Positions 45,328 to 54,239 of a DNA stretch of 64,000 nt are shown here, in pieces (the stretch's first letter is position 1; every line of letters begins with the position of its first letter). The stretch is from Chitinophagaceae bacterium (GTDB lineage Bacteria; Bacteroidota; Bacteroidia; Chitinophagales; Chitinophagaceae). Below the pieces are notes generated by a model. It did no database searches and had not been told where the DNA came from. It saw nothing but the letters and a program-made list of their open reading frames with translations. Where the stretch lies: the NCBI GenBank assembly GCA_016710165.1, contig JADJLJ010000001.1, forward strand, positions 124,001 to 188,000, given 5' to 3'. A program made the position numbers and the translations under genes.

Positions 45328-46150
45328 TAATCCTTTGTTCACCCGAATAGACATTGAACCGGTTGCTTTTTAAGAAACCGGTCAGCGTAATATTATTATC
45401 CTTTGCCATCTCCACGGCCAGGCTGGAAGGGGCGCCCACAGCAGCAATCAGCCTGATACCCGCCATGGCTGATTTCTGCAGCAATTCAAAACTTGCCCGT
45501 CCGCTTAAAAATAAAATGCAGTTGTTCAACGGTAACTGGTCATTCAGCAATGCGGCGCCGATGATCTTGTCCAGTGCATTGTGCCTGCCCACGTCTTCCC
45601 GCAGCATCATGAACTTTCCATCCGCATCAAACAGTGCGCTGGCATGGATGCCACCGGTCTCTTCAAAGACCTGCTGTTGTGCTTTAACCGCATCCTGTAA
45701 ATCGTAAAGCAAGGATGCCTTGATGGAGATGGTATCCTTTGCATTGATATAGGGCGAAACAATGCGGATGGCTTCGATACTTGCCTTGCCGCATACGCCG
45801 CAACTGGACGTGCTGTAAAAATTCCTTGCCGTATTCGCAAGAACGGGCTGTACATTTTCTTTCAGCGTTACCAATACCCGGTTATCATCTGCGTGGTTTT
45901 TTTTTATTTCCAGTATCGCTTCCTTATCCTTTACAACGCCTTCGGTGAATAAAAAACCGGCAGCCAGTTCTTCGTCGTTGCCCGGGGTACGCATGGTTAC
46001 GGCAATATTCTTCAGCATGCGGCCGGTGGGGGTACTGTATGCCAGCTGGATCTCCAGCGGCTCTTCCACGGCAACCTTATCGGCCGTTTCAGTTATCTCA
46101 GTGCCGCTGATCTTTACTATGCTGATATTTTCAACCTGCGGATCCTTCAT
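45305..46150 (-). CDS. fdhD: Formate dehydrogenase accessory sulfurtransferase
   Basis: 281 residues. FdhD moves sulfur from a desulfurase to the Mo-bis-MGD cofactor of formate dehydrogenase. Active loop CGVCGK with C117 and C120, preceded by STSS as usual; MRTPGNDEELAAGFLFTEGVV and GRHNALDKIIGA (a cofactor-binding motif) are present. The last seven codons (TSPQPLS) come from the repeat right arm at 45296-45327, so the native end has probably been replaced. Spaced 12 bp from mobA upstream, a clear operon, and serves the FDH encoded 4-10 kb away. Confidence 0.93.
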   Translation of the reverse strand: MKDPQVENISIVKISGTEITETADKVAVEEPLEIQLAYSTPTGRMLKNIAVTMRTPGNDEELAAGFLFTEGVVKDKEAILEIKKNHADDNRVLVTLKENVQPVLANTARNFYSTSSCGVCGKASIEAIRIVSPYINAKDTISIKASLLYDLQDAVKAQQQVFEETGGIHASALFDADGKFMMLREDVGRHNALDKIIGAALLNDQLPLNNCILFLSGRASFELLQKSAMAGIRLIAAVGAPSSLAVEMAKDNNITLTGFLKSNRFNVYSGEQRITSPQPLS

Positions 46151-46162
46151 GCCCTAAAATTA

Positions 46163-46798
46163 CTAAAAGAAAGTCAGGCGCTCATGAAATAACCGGGTGG
46201 ACACGTTAATAAAATCTTCGTAGGTGTCAATGCTTGTCATGCTTTTCGTATTGCCCGGGCGGAATTTTACTGCCCCGCTGCTCTTTAAGAAATGCTGTAA
46301 GGAATATTCCCCGGCTTCCTGCTTTTTTTTGATCGCATCAAATACCTCGTGCGGATACCATGCCAGCAACGGTTCATAAACAGCCGCCTGCTCATTATAA
46401 AAACTCACAGCCCTTTCTCCATTGCAATAAGCCGAGAACCGGCGCAGGTGAACGGCCATTAAGAATGGATAGTCGCACCCGATGAGCAGCATATTTTTTT
46501 GCGGAAACCGTGTAAAGGCAGTGAGTAATGCCGCCATGGGGCCCATATTGGCATAAGATGGATCATCAGGTAAAAAAGCATAACCGGCTTCCATGTTCTT
46601 TGCCTGTTCTGTATTGCAGGAGATAAAGACCTTTTCGCAAAAGGGCTGCAGCATATCATACAGGTGATAGCGCTGCGGTTTGTCGTAGTACAGCAGCATG
46701 CTTTTATCCGTACCCATGCGGCTGCTCCTGCCACCGCATAACACCAACCCGTAGGTATCGGGCAGTAAATTGTTTTTAACAGGTAATAATGATGTCAT
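46163..46798 (-). CDS. mobA: Molybdenum cofactor guanylyltransferase
   Basis: From ATG 46796-46798 the product is 211 residues (MTSLLPVKNNLLPDTYG); an in-frame start at 46843 would add 15 weak residues. Nucleotidyltransferase signature LVLCGGRSSRMGTDKSML binds GTP, and GCDYPF with NMGPMAALL carry the metal and base contacts. It attaches GMP to molybdopterin to give MGD, the cofactor needed by FdhA. Operon with fdhD. Confidence 0.9.
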   Translation of the reverse strand: MTSLLPVKNNLLPDTYGLVLCGGRSSRMGTDKSMLLYYDKPQRYHLYDMLQPFCEKVFISCNTEQAKNMEAGYAFLPDDPSYANMGPMAALLTAFTRFPQKNMLLIGCDYPFLMAVHLRRFSAYCNGERAVSFYNEQAAVYEPLLAWYPHEVFDAIKKKQEAGEYSLQHFLKSSGAVKFRPGNTKSMTSIDTYEDFINVSTRLFHERLTFF

Positions 46799-47173
46799 TG
46801 CCGGATGAATACAACAAGTTAACAAAATACAGGTGCATTTCATATCCCGGTTTCCTCAATTCATCGCAAACCGCTTTTGCCTGCCGGGGATCCTGCCGAT
46901 ATTTGATCCTTATAAAACTTATTCTTATGCATATATTTTCACTCAGGGCTTTATTGTTCCGGTTGATACCGGCGGTACTATAATAAGACCAGAAGATATT
47001 TACCAAAGAGGCAAACTGGTATCACGGAGAACAGAAAGCGGGATTTAATTTCAGGAGTTTTCTGTCAATTCAGGCCATATTCCTTCCGTGGTAAAACCTG
47101 CAATACCGTTCACCTGAATACTGGTGCAGGGGAAAGGAATTTTGCCGAAATTTGACCGTTTAAATCTATTACT
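46799..47173. other. Intergenic region with a partial copy of the next gene's signal-peptide region
   Basis: 36 bp at 46944-46979 match 47191-47226, the signal-peptide region of the following S41 gene, at 32 of 36 positions. The same frame reads ATG (46927) MHIFSLRALLFRLIPAVL and then stops; the real gene reads MDWFSPRPLLFRLIPAVL. This is a relic duplication 247 bp upstream. No other gene is recognised in the 375 bp. Confidence 0.6.
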
Positions 47174-48633
47174 ATGGATTGGTTCTCCCCCAGGCCCTTA
47201 TTGTTCCGGTTGATCCCGGCAGTACTTTCTTTGTTATTGGCGACCGGCGTTCAGGCGCAGAAGAATGTATTGTACTACAGCAACCCGCCACATGGATTTG
47301 CCACCTCAAAGATCTCAAAGCAATTGCTGAAGGAAGACATGCAGTACTGGCAGCAGGTAATGGAAGAAAGCCATGTGAATCCCTATCATACCATCAGCAA
47401 AAAGAGATGGCAGGGCTGCAGGCAGCTATCCTGGCCCAACTGCCCGACAGCGTTACCCATTTCCAGGCATGCTTTGCCATCAGTCGCCTGGTAGGCGCCC
47501 TGGATGAAGGGCATCTTGGTTTTGCCACCAATAAGGTCAGCGACAGTTTATATACCTATGATTGTGTACGTTTCCCCTACCTGGGCTACGATATTGATAA
47601 CGGGGCATTTGTGGTGCAGCGTGACCTGGGTGCTGCAAACAAATTACCGGCCTTCAGCCGCATCACGGAAATAAACGGGATACCCTTCGGGCAGCTCTAT
47701 GAAAAGTATGCAGCCTTATACGGAGGCCTGGAACCCTGGAAGAAACTGCAGGTGAAGAACAGTATCCGCAAACTGCTTTATATGGACGGGATCCTGAGCC
47801 CTTTCCGCATCAAAGCGGTCGTTAATAAAGATACGGTTGAGTTTACAACCGATGGGTTCACTTATAAGCAGGCCGACAGCATCACCAAACTGATCATTGC
47901 CGAACTGTCGGTACCTACAAAACCCTTCAGTTTAAACTTTACAGAGAATAATATTGCGCTGATCGAATTCACCAGCATGAACGGGCGGTTACGGGATTCC
48001 TTTCAGCGCTTCCTCCAGCAATCCTTCCAGCAGATCAAAGATAAGAATGCAGCCGGCGTCATCATCGACATCCGTAAGAACGGAGGGGGCGACAGCGGGC
48101 TGGGGGATATGCTCATCAGTTACATCAGTGATAAGGGATACCTCAATGCAAGCGGCATGAAGATGCGCATCAGCCGCCATTCCAAAGCCTTTGCTGCAAT
48201 GCTGAAGGTGGATGACCCTTTTAAGGACTGGGAAGATGGGAAGATGTACACGTATAAGGCAGAAAAGCTTAAGAAGCCGGAAGATAACCCGCTTCGTTAC
48301 AAAGGCAGGGTTGCTGTACTGATCGGGACAGCAACCTTCAGCAGCGCCAATATGCTCACCAATGCCATCAAGGATTTTCAACTGGCCACGCTGGTAGGGG
48401 AACAGACGGCAGAGCCTGCAAATGATTTCGGGGAGATATTTTCTTTCATGCTCCCGAATACACATATTGTTGCCACCACGGCCATCAAGATGTTCCTGCG
48501 GGCCAATGGCGATGAAAAGGATTTTACCGGCATCAGGCCCGATATCGAAGTGGCCAATACCCTGGATGATATCCGGCAAAAGAAAGACCGGGTGATGGAA
48601 CGGGCGGTGCAATGGGTGTTGTCGGGGAAATGA
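47174..48633 (+). pseudogene. S41 family peptidase with a frameshift
   Basis: ATG 47174 gives the signal peptide MDWFSPRPLLFRLIPAVLSLLLATGVQA. After HTISKK the frame shifts: one A is missing in the A-run 47399-47403; with it restored the protein continues EMAGLQAAILAQLPDSV... in the long frame to 48633. S41 core: VQRDLGAANKLPAFSRITEINGIP (PDZ-like), VIIDIRKNGGGDSG, and nucleophile Ser in GTATFSSANMLTNA, then GEQTAEPANDFGE. About 486 residues. Secreted or periplasmic endopeptidase-like protein. Paralogue of the S41 gene at 27.3 kb in family only; sequences are far apart. Confidence 0.8.
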
Positions 48634-48636
48634 TTT

Positions 48637-48731
48637 TTTGAACCACATAGGAACATAGAAAGCCACACCGCAATACACGAGGTGTACTATGTGCCTATCC
48701 ACGCCTTTGGCGGGACAAGTTGTGGTTCAAA
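48637..48731. repeat. Intergenic palindromic repeat after the S41 gene
   Basis: 95 bp with 11-bp terminal inverted repeats TTTGAACCACA (48637-48647) and TGTGGTTCAAA (48721-48731); inner AGGAACATAG / CTATGTGCCT arms add to the stem. MITE-like size and structure. Confidence 0.65.
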
Positions 48732-48827
48732 TTGGTCATACCGTTCATCTCATTCCCACGCTGCATATAAAATACTTTCCCTACATTTAATTCCCCGGTG
48801 CATAAACCAATACCGGTGAGTCTCATC

Positions 48828-51398
48828 ATGAAGAAAATTTTCATTATCCAGGCACTGATCGCCTTTCTTGCTGTTGCAGCAAATGCACAATCAGATAAAA
48901 GAACATTGAGCACGGCCGATTACGACCAGGCTACCAAAGCCTTAGGTTTTAATACCAGCAAACTCGTTTACCGGTATAATGTAAGCCCAAACTGGTTGCC
49001 GGACGGTAAGTTCTGGTATTCTGTTTCTGTACCGGGGGGAGTGGAATTTGTTTTGATAAACCCGGCCGACGGCAGCCGTAAAACTGGCCCTGATAAAAAA
49101 TCGATCCTGCCGGATGCTCCTGCTGCAGCAACTGCAGGTCGCCGCAGGGGCGGTGGAAATGAAAGTCTTTCGCCCGATGGCAAAAAAGCAGCTTTCATTA
49201 AAGACTGGAACCTGTGGGTAAGGGACCTGGAAACAAAAAAAGAAACCCAGCTAACCTTTGATGGGGTAAAAGATTATGGTTATGCAACCGACAATGCCGG
49301 CTGGACACACAGCGACCGGCCCATCATGCTCTGGAGCCCCGATTCAAAAAAGATCGCAACCTTTCGGCAGGATCAGCGTCATGTAAGTGATATGTATCTC
49401 GTTAAAACAAAAGTTGGGGCACCAGAACTGGAGCAATGGAAATACCCGCTGCCCGAAGATAAAAAAGTGATTCAGATAGAACGGGTGATCATAGAAGTGG
49501 ATGTACCCAAACTGGTCCGTTTAAAGATACCTGCCGATGACCGGAGGGGAACCCTGAGTGATGATATCTCATCCGGTAGTCCCTATGATGATAATGAGTG
49601 GAATGCCGATGCATCTAAACTCTTTTTTGTTTCCACCAGCCGCGATCACAAAATAGAAAAAGTACGTATCGCCGATGCGGCCACCGGCGATGTAAAAGAG
49701 ATCTTTGAAGAAAAAGTTGCCACGCAATATGAAAGCGGGCAGGGTACCATCAACAACCGTTTCCTGGATAAGAACAACGAGATCATCTGGTACAGCGAAC
49801 GGGATGACTGGGGACATTTGTACCTGTACGATGCAACCACCGGCAAGCTCAAAAACCAAATTACCAAAGGTGCATTTGTAGTGACCCAATTATTAAAAAT
49901 TGATGAAGAAAAACGGGTGTTGTATTTTATGGCGAATGGGCGTGAGCCGGGCCGTGATCCCTATTTTGCACATTTTTACAGCATAAATTTTGATGGCAGC
50001 AACCTCAAACTGCTCACACCCGAAGATGGCAATCACAATATAACCCTGTCGCCCGACGGGAAATATTTTACCGATAATTATTCGCAACCCCATGTGCCGC
50101 CGGTTTCTGTTTTACGGGATATGAAGGGTAAATTGATTACTGAGCTGGAGCGTACGGACATAAGCAAACTCCTTGCAACAGGCTGGAGGCCCCCCGAGCC
50201 CATCAAGGTAAGATCCAATGATGGCAAATGGGACCTCTACGGGCTCATGTTCAAACCCAGGGATTTTGATGCATCAAAAAAATATCCCATTGTCAATTAT
50301 GTGTATCCCGGTCCGCAGGGCGGGGGAGTTGGTACCCGTAATTTTGGTCCCGCCCGTGGCGATCACCAGGCACTTGCCGATCTGGGTTTCATTGTTGTTA
50401 TCATAGACGGAAGCTGCAACCCCGACCGGTCCAAATCTTTTCATGATGCCTGTTATGGTAATATGGGTGCCAATACACTCGACGACCAGGTGGCCGGTAT
50501 AAAACAACTGGCAGCGGCCAGGCCCTATATGGATCTTGATAAAGTTGGTATCTGGGGCCACTCGGGTGGGGGATTTGCCACGGCCGATGCGATGTTCACT
50601 TTTCCTGATTTTTATAAAGTAGGTATCTCCGAATCAGGCAATCACGATAACCGCAACTACGAAGACGACTGGGGCGAACGATATATTGGCCTCGAAGAAA
50701 AAGGCCCCGACGGAACTACCAACTACGCCAAACAGGCCAACCAGATCAATGCCGGCAACCTGAAAGGCAAACTCCTGCTGGCACATGGTGGTATGGACGA
50801 TAATGTACCCCCCTACAATACCTACCTGGTGGTGGAGGCTTTACAAAAAGCCAATAAGGATTTCGACCTGGTGGTATTCCCCAATGCCCGCCACGGCTAT
50901 GGCGCTGATGCACTGTATATGACCCGCCGCCGCTGGGATTATTTTGGCAAGAACCTGATGGGTGCAGAAGTACCCAAAGAGTATAAGATAAATACAAACA
51001 CAGGTGCTGCACCGGTAAAAAAAGAAGATGCTGTTACACCTAATGCCATGGGCCGTAAGAATACAGTAATAAAACGCATACCGGTATCTGTATCAAACAT
51101 CACACTCAATATATTTGATAATGGCACGGTGGATGGAGATTCCATCAGTGTGTATTACAACAATAAATTACTGGTGGCCAACCGCGGCCTTACAGAAAAG
51201 GCCATTGTTGTAAACCTGGTACTTGATGAAAAAGCCCCGCAGCACGAAATTGTACTCTTTGCACATAACCTGGGCAGCATACCTCCCAATACGGCACTTA
51301 TTGTGGTAAATGCCGGCGACCAGCGTTTTGAGCTGTCCTCCAGTGCCAGCCTTACGGAGAATGCGGTGCTGGTGTTTGAGTATAAGGGGAAGCAGTAA
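48828..51398 (+). CDS. Dipeptidyl peptidase IV-type S9 peptidase with C-terminal extension
   Basis: From ATG 48828 (MKKIFIIQALIAFLAVAANAQ signal peptide) the product is 856 residues; a start at 48798 is less likely. N-terminal DPP-IV beta-propeller, then the alpha/beta hydrolase: S579 in GIWGHSGGGFATADAM, D657 in GGMDDNVPP, H689 in PNARHGYG. Releases N-terminal dipeptides (X-Pro/Ala) from peptides in the periplasm. From about residue 730 there is an additional about 125-residue domain (IPVSVSNITLNIFDNGTVDGDSISVYYNNKLLVANRGL...HEIVLFAHNLGSIPPNTALIVV), a beta-sandwich not part of classic DPP-IV, which may anchor or target the enzyme. Confidence 0.92.
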   Translation: MKKIFIIQALIAFLAVAANAQSDKRTLSTADYDQATKALGFNTSKLVYRYNVSPNWLPDGKFWYSVSVPGGVEFVLINPADGSRKTGPDKKSILPDAPAAATAGRRRGGGNESLSPDGKKAAFIKDWNLWVRDLETKKETQLTFDGVKDYGYATDNAGWTHSDRPIMLWSPDSKKIATFRQDQRHVSDMYLVKTKVGAPELEQWKYPLPEDKKVIQIERVIIEVDVPKLVRLKIPADDRRGTLSDDISSGSPYDDNEWNADASKLFFVSTSRDHKIEKVRIADAATGDVKEIFEEKVATQYESGQGTINNRFLDKNNEIIWYSERDDWGHLYLYDATTGKLKNQITKGAFVVTQLLKIDEEKRVLYFMANGREPGRDPYFAHFYSINFDGSNLKLLTPEDGNHNITLSPDGKYFTDNYSQPHVPPVSVLRDMKGKLITELERTDISKLLATGWRPPEPIKVRSNDGKWDLYGLMFKPRDFDASKKYPIVNYVYPGPQGGGVGTRNFGPARGDHQALADLGFIVVIIDGSCNPDRSKSFHDACYGNMGANTLDDQVAGIKQLAAARPYMDLDKVGIWGHSGGGFATADAMFTFPDFYKVGISESGNHDNRNYEDDWGERYIGLEEKGPDGTTNYAKQANQINAGNLKGKLLLAHGGMDDNVPPYNTYLVVEALQKANKDFDLVVFPNARHGYGADALYMTRRRWDYFGKNLMGAEVPKEYKINTNTGAAPVKKEDAVTPNAMGRKNTVIKRIPVSVSNITLNIFDNGTVDGDSISVYYNNKLLVANRGLTEKAIVVNLVLDEKAPQHEIVLFAHNLGSIPPNTALIVVNAGDQRFELSSSASLTENAVLVFEYKGKQ

Positions 51399-51423
51399 AA
51401 GAAAAAAAATCTCATACGCAAAG

Positions 51424-51456
51424 GCTGGTACATTTTGTTACCAGCTTTTGTTTTTT
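51424..51456 (+). terminator. Terminator after the DPP-IV gene
   Basis: GCTGGTA (51424-51430) pairs with TACCAGC (51439-51445), followed by TTTTGTTTTTT, 26 bp after the stop codon. Confidence 0.7.
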
Positions 51457-52115
51457 AGCAACATCGTTGTAGCTTGCCCCGTCTGCAAGCGGGGTCACTC
51501 ATTTGTACTGCAAATCTTTAGGAAACTTTAAGTGAGGTCGAAATGGTTCGTGAAGACACGAACCAAGGCAATGGGATATGAGAATTTACAAAATCTACAA
51601 GAAGTGCGATACAATGTATCCAAGCGAAAGGCATTTGAGCAATTTTCTGAGAAGTTTCCTCCTTATAATAAATTTAAAAAATTTCTAGTTAGCGACGTGA
51701 AAGATAACTGGATCTAAATAAGTTTTATCGATCAAACTCCGATTTACAGAAAGATTTTACTCAACTAGAATACCCCATTGGCGCAAGTGTTCCCATCCCA
51801 AATCATTAAATCATAAACGTACAGCTCATGGGATCACTTGACGTCTTTTAATTCTGCCGGGTTACAACTGTAATTTTTAATAACAAATACTAAATAGCTC
51901 AAACTCATCTATTTACAACAATAAGTAATGTGCTTTAGTTATTTCATCAGGTAGAATATATTTAATTGGGTATTGATTTTTATTAAATCCTTAAAAGAAA
52001 AATTAATTTAGGGTAGGAATCCTCCATAATTTCATCTTGTCCTATCCATTACTCCTCTGAGTCCTCGAAAGTTTGAAAGCATAGAAATGAGTATTAAATC
52101 TTAATTGTTTTTATC
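51457..52115. other. AT-rich gap with repeat relics at the left edge of the accessory island
   Basis: Holds a hairpin relic near 51475-51500, a TGGTTCGTGAAGACACGAACCA palindrome at 51544-51565 (in outline; stem of nine pairs, AAGA loop), a CAAGTG...CACTTG unit at 51784-51840 and about 270 bp of AT-rich DNA. A 61-codon ORF at 51532-51717 begins inside the hairpin; it may be a gene relic and is not called. Confidence 0.45.
51784..51840. repeat. CAAGTG...CACTTG palindromic repeat (unit E)
   Basis: 57 bp, CAAGTGTTCCC to GGGATCACTTG, the same length and orientation as units A and B at 36 kb, with about 75-80 percent identity over the whole unit and preceded by the same GGCG. Marks the left edge of the AT-rich island. 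Confidence 0.75.
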
Positions 52116-52714
52116 ATGAATGTACCCATGTTAATAGCCGAATACTTAATAATAGGATTCCAGGTTTTACTCTTCTTAACTCTCATCCTATTAAAAATTG
52201 AGCATGTCCCTTTAAAATTATTTTTGAATCTTTAAATAATTCCATCTTTAATAATCAATTTAATGTGCTTATGGGCGCAGCGATTTTGGGATTTACATAT
52301 CTTTTGGGAATGCTGATGGATACAATATGGTATCGAGTTACTCATAAGTGGAGGAAAGGACTTGTAAAAAAGGATTTAAAATTTTATTTCACTAATAGGA
52401 TTGAACAAGAAAAAACGAAAGAAGAGGACGAAATAAATCAGACACGTAAGTTTACAACTGATGACTTTTATTCCGTTGAAAATAAAATATACGGGCAGGA
52501 TGGTTTGCGGGAGCGTATTTATCGGAGGAGAGGAAGAATTAGAATATTTAGATCGTCATTATTTCATATTCCATTAATAGTGTTTTCTTTGAGTTTGAAT
52601 GTTTTTGAATGGTGGATAATTGTACTTGGGATTATACTTGAAATATTTCTATTCTATGCTTTTATGATTGTAAACAAAGAATATATAAAAATGATTGTCT
52701 TTTATAAAACATAA
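52116..52714 (+). pseudogene. AT-rich membrane protein gene with a likely frameshift
   Basis: The frame open from 52265 (MLMGAAILGFTYLLGML...) continues upstream to 52220 in coding-like sequence without a start. ATG 52116 opens MNVPMLIAEYLIIGFQVLLFLTLILLKIEHVPLKL and stops at 52235; adding one A to the A4 run at 52214-52217 joins both into a 200-residue protein. It has about four membrane segments (residues 8-27, about 53-72, about 155-170, 172-192) and a charged cytosolic loop of about 75 residues (WRKGLVKKDLKFYFTNRIEQEKTKEEDEINQ). Function unknown. Lies 70 bp upstream of the DUF4062 gene, same strand and same low GC: probably one unit. Confidence 0.6.
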
Positions 52715-52784
52715 TTGATAAGATATTTTAAACTTCTTATTATTAAACCAATCTGATTTTACCTTATTTCATAAATTAGTATTA

Positions 52785-53615
52785 ATGAAGGATAAGAAAT
52801 TACAAGTTTTTGTTTCTTCAACTTTTACGGACCTGATACTTGAGAGACAAGCGGCGGTCGAAGCAATTTTATTGTCTGGCCATATACCTGCTGGCATGGA
52901 ACTTTTCTCAGCAGGCAATGAATCTCAAATGGAAGTAATAAAAAAATGGATCGATGAATCTGATGTATATCTTTTAATACTTGGTGGTCGATATGGTAGT
53001 GTAGATAAAAAGACAGGAAAGAGTTATATACAACTTGAATATGAATATGCAACTTCTAAAAAAAATATGCCTTTATTTTCTTTGGTAATATCTGAAAAGG
53101 GGCTTAGAGATAAAGTAAAAGTACTTGGAAAGACTGCAGTAGAGGTCTTTTATGGTAAAGAATTAAAAAAATTTACAAGCAAAGTATCAACTAAAGTTGT
53201 TAAATTCTGGGATGATGTTAAGGATATTAAACTTTTCATTTTTACAGCTTTATCTAATTTTAGTGATCGGAATGAACTTGTTGGTTGGATAAGAGCCGAC
53301 AAACTTGGGAATACAGAATTATTGGCAGGAGAATTTGCGAAGATTTTGAAAGAGAATACGGAGTTAAGGAACAAATTAGAGGGGTTAGAAACAAATGCCA
53401 ACAAAGAAAATCGATTTGAATTAAAATTTGTTGTTCGACATAATAAAAAGGATAAAATAAATGAGATAATTAAGGAAATCAAGAATTTGGAGGGAGTACA
53501 AGATGTAATCGAGGATGAGGGAATCACAGGCAGACGTTATTTGATCATAAAAATTTCAAATAATGCGAATCGCCAGTCTTTGGTTAATAATATCGGTAAT
53601 ATTTTGGATGATTAA
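52785..53615 (+). CDS. DUF4062 domain protein, TIR-like sensor candidate
   Basis: 276 residues, no signal peptide. Residues 5-110 are a DUF4062 domain: LQVFVSSTFTDLILERQAAVEAILLSGHIPAGMELFSAG..., WIDESDVYLLILGGRYGSV, KSYIQLEYEYA; this TIR-like alpha/beta fold is common in NTPase and immune-like proteins. Residues about 165-200 form a helix (LVGWIRADKLGNTELLAGEFAKILKENTELRNKLEGLE) suggesting a coiled coil. The last about 70 residues (RFELKFVVRHNKKDKINEIIKEIKNLEGVQDVIED...RYLIIKISNNANRQSLVNNIGNIL) look like a small ferredoxin-like/ACT-type fold. No NACHT or nuclease effector follows. Much lower GC than its flanks. Confidence 0.8.
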   Translation: MKDKKLQVFVSSTFTDLILERQAAVEAILLSGHIPAGMELFSAGNESQMEVIKKWIDESDVYLLILGGRYGSVDKKTGKSYIQLEYEYATSKKNMPLFSLVISEKGLRDKVKVLGKTAVEVFYGKELKKFTSKVSTKVVKFWDDVKDIKLFIFTALSNFSDRNELVGWIRADKLGNTELLAGEFAKILKENTELRNKLEGLETNANKENRFELKFVVRHNKKDKINEIIKEIKNLEGVQDVIEDEGITGRRYLIIKISNNANRQSLVNNIGNILDD

Positions 53616-54239
53616 AAAGGTACACCCACTGGCCCCCCAACTGGCGCAAGTGTACCTTCGCCGTCGTGGTTGTCCCCTTCCATTCGTAAGCCAACTGGTG
53701 CACCAGCACACGCCGCCGTCTGGTCTGCTACCAACGGTGCAAAGCCATGGCATAAAGCAATACCTTCAAAAAAATGTCAATGAGCTGCAGTATAAAATTA
53801 TAAGCAGCACAATTAAAATCGCCGTTGGTCAGAGACCAGGCGGCAGCTCATGAGTTTAAAAGTGGGTGCAGGTAATGCAATTCTCTCGCCCGGGTTCCTG
53901 TCTCCACGAGCCGAAATTACGGGGTGTGGGGATCCGCCAAAAGCGTTTAAGATAAAGACAGGTTAATGGGCGTATCCTTAAAATTTATTTAAGAAATGCC
54001 ATTGACAGAAGCCCTTTCCCTTTCAAATATTAATTTATTGCCGGTAAGCTAAAATAAGGCGTAAATATTTTTTGATATAACCGTAATTATTTTACCTTCA
54101 TGGACCTTGATCGTTCAGGAGCAACCCTTATCCCCCCTTTGCCAACTTACCATTAGCATTAAACCCCAATCCCTGTAATGGATTTTAATGCCGGCCTTTA
54201 CAGGCTGACCAAACATTCATACATATCAAACCATTGTTT
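53616..54239. other. Right edge of the island: inverted repeats and gap before the DUF1800 gene
   Basis: Starts with an inverted repeat AAGGTACAC (53617-53625) / GTGTACCTT (53650-53658) directly after the DUF4062 stop, containing GGCGCAAGTG, a partial CAAGTG-family end. A second inverted pair ATGAGCTGC / GCAGCTCAT spans 53780-53851. GC returns to normal. No gene recognised; a 96-codon ORF over this stretch has no protein-like composition. Confidence 0.5.

Noticed and set aside
46776..47006. 76-codon minus-strand ORF in the gap before the S41 gene
   Set aside because: Antisense to the relic signal-peptide copy and overlapping the mobA start; no protein-like pattern.
51532..51717. 61-codon ORF left of the accessory island
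   Set aside because: Its start lies in a repeat hairpin and nothing is recognised; possibly a gene relic.
53563..53853. 96-codon ORF and its opposite-strand partner after the DUF4062 gene
   Set aside because: Both overlap inverted repeats and the end of the DUF4062 gene, with codon use unlike neighbours.
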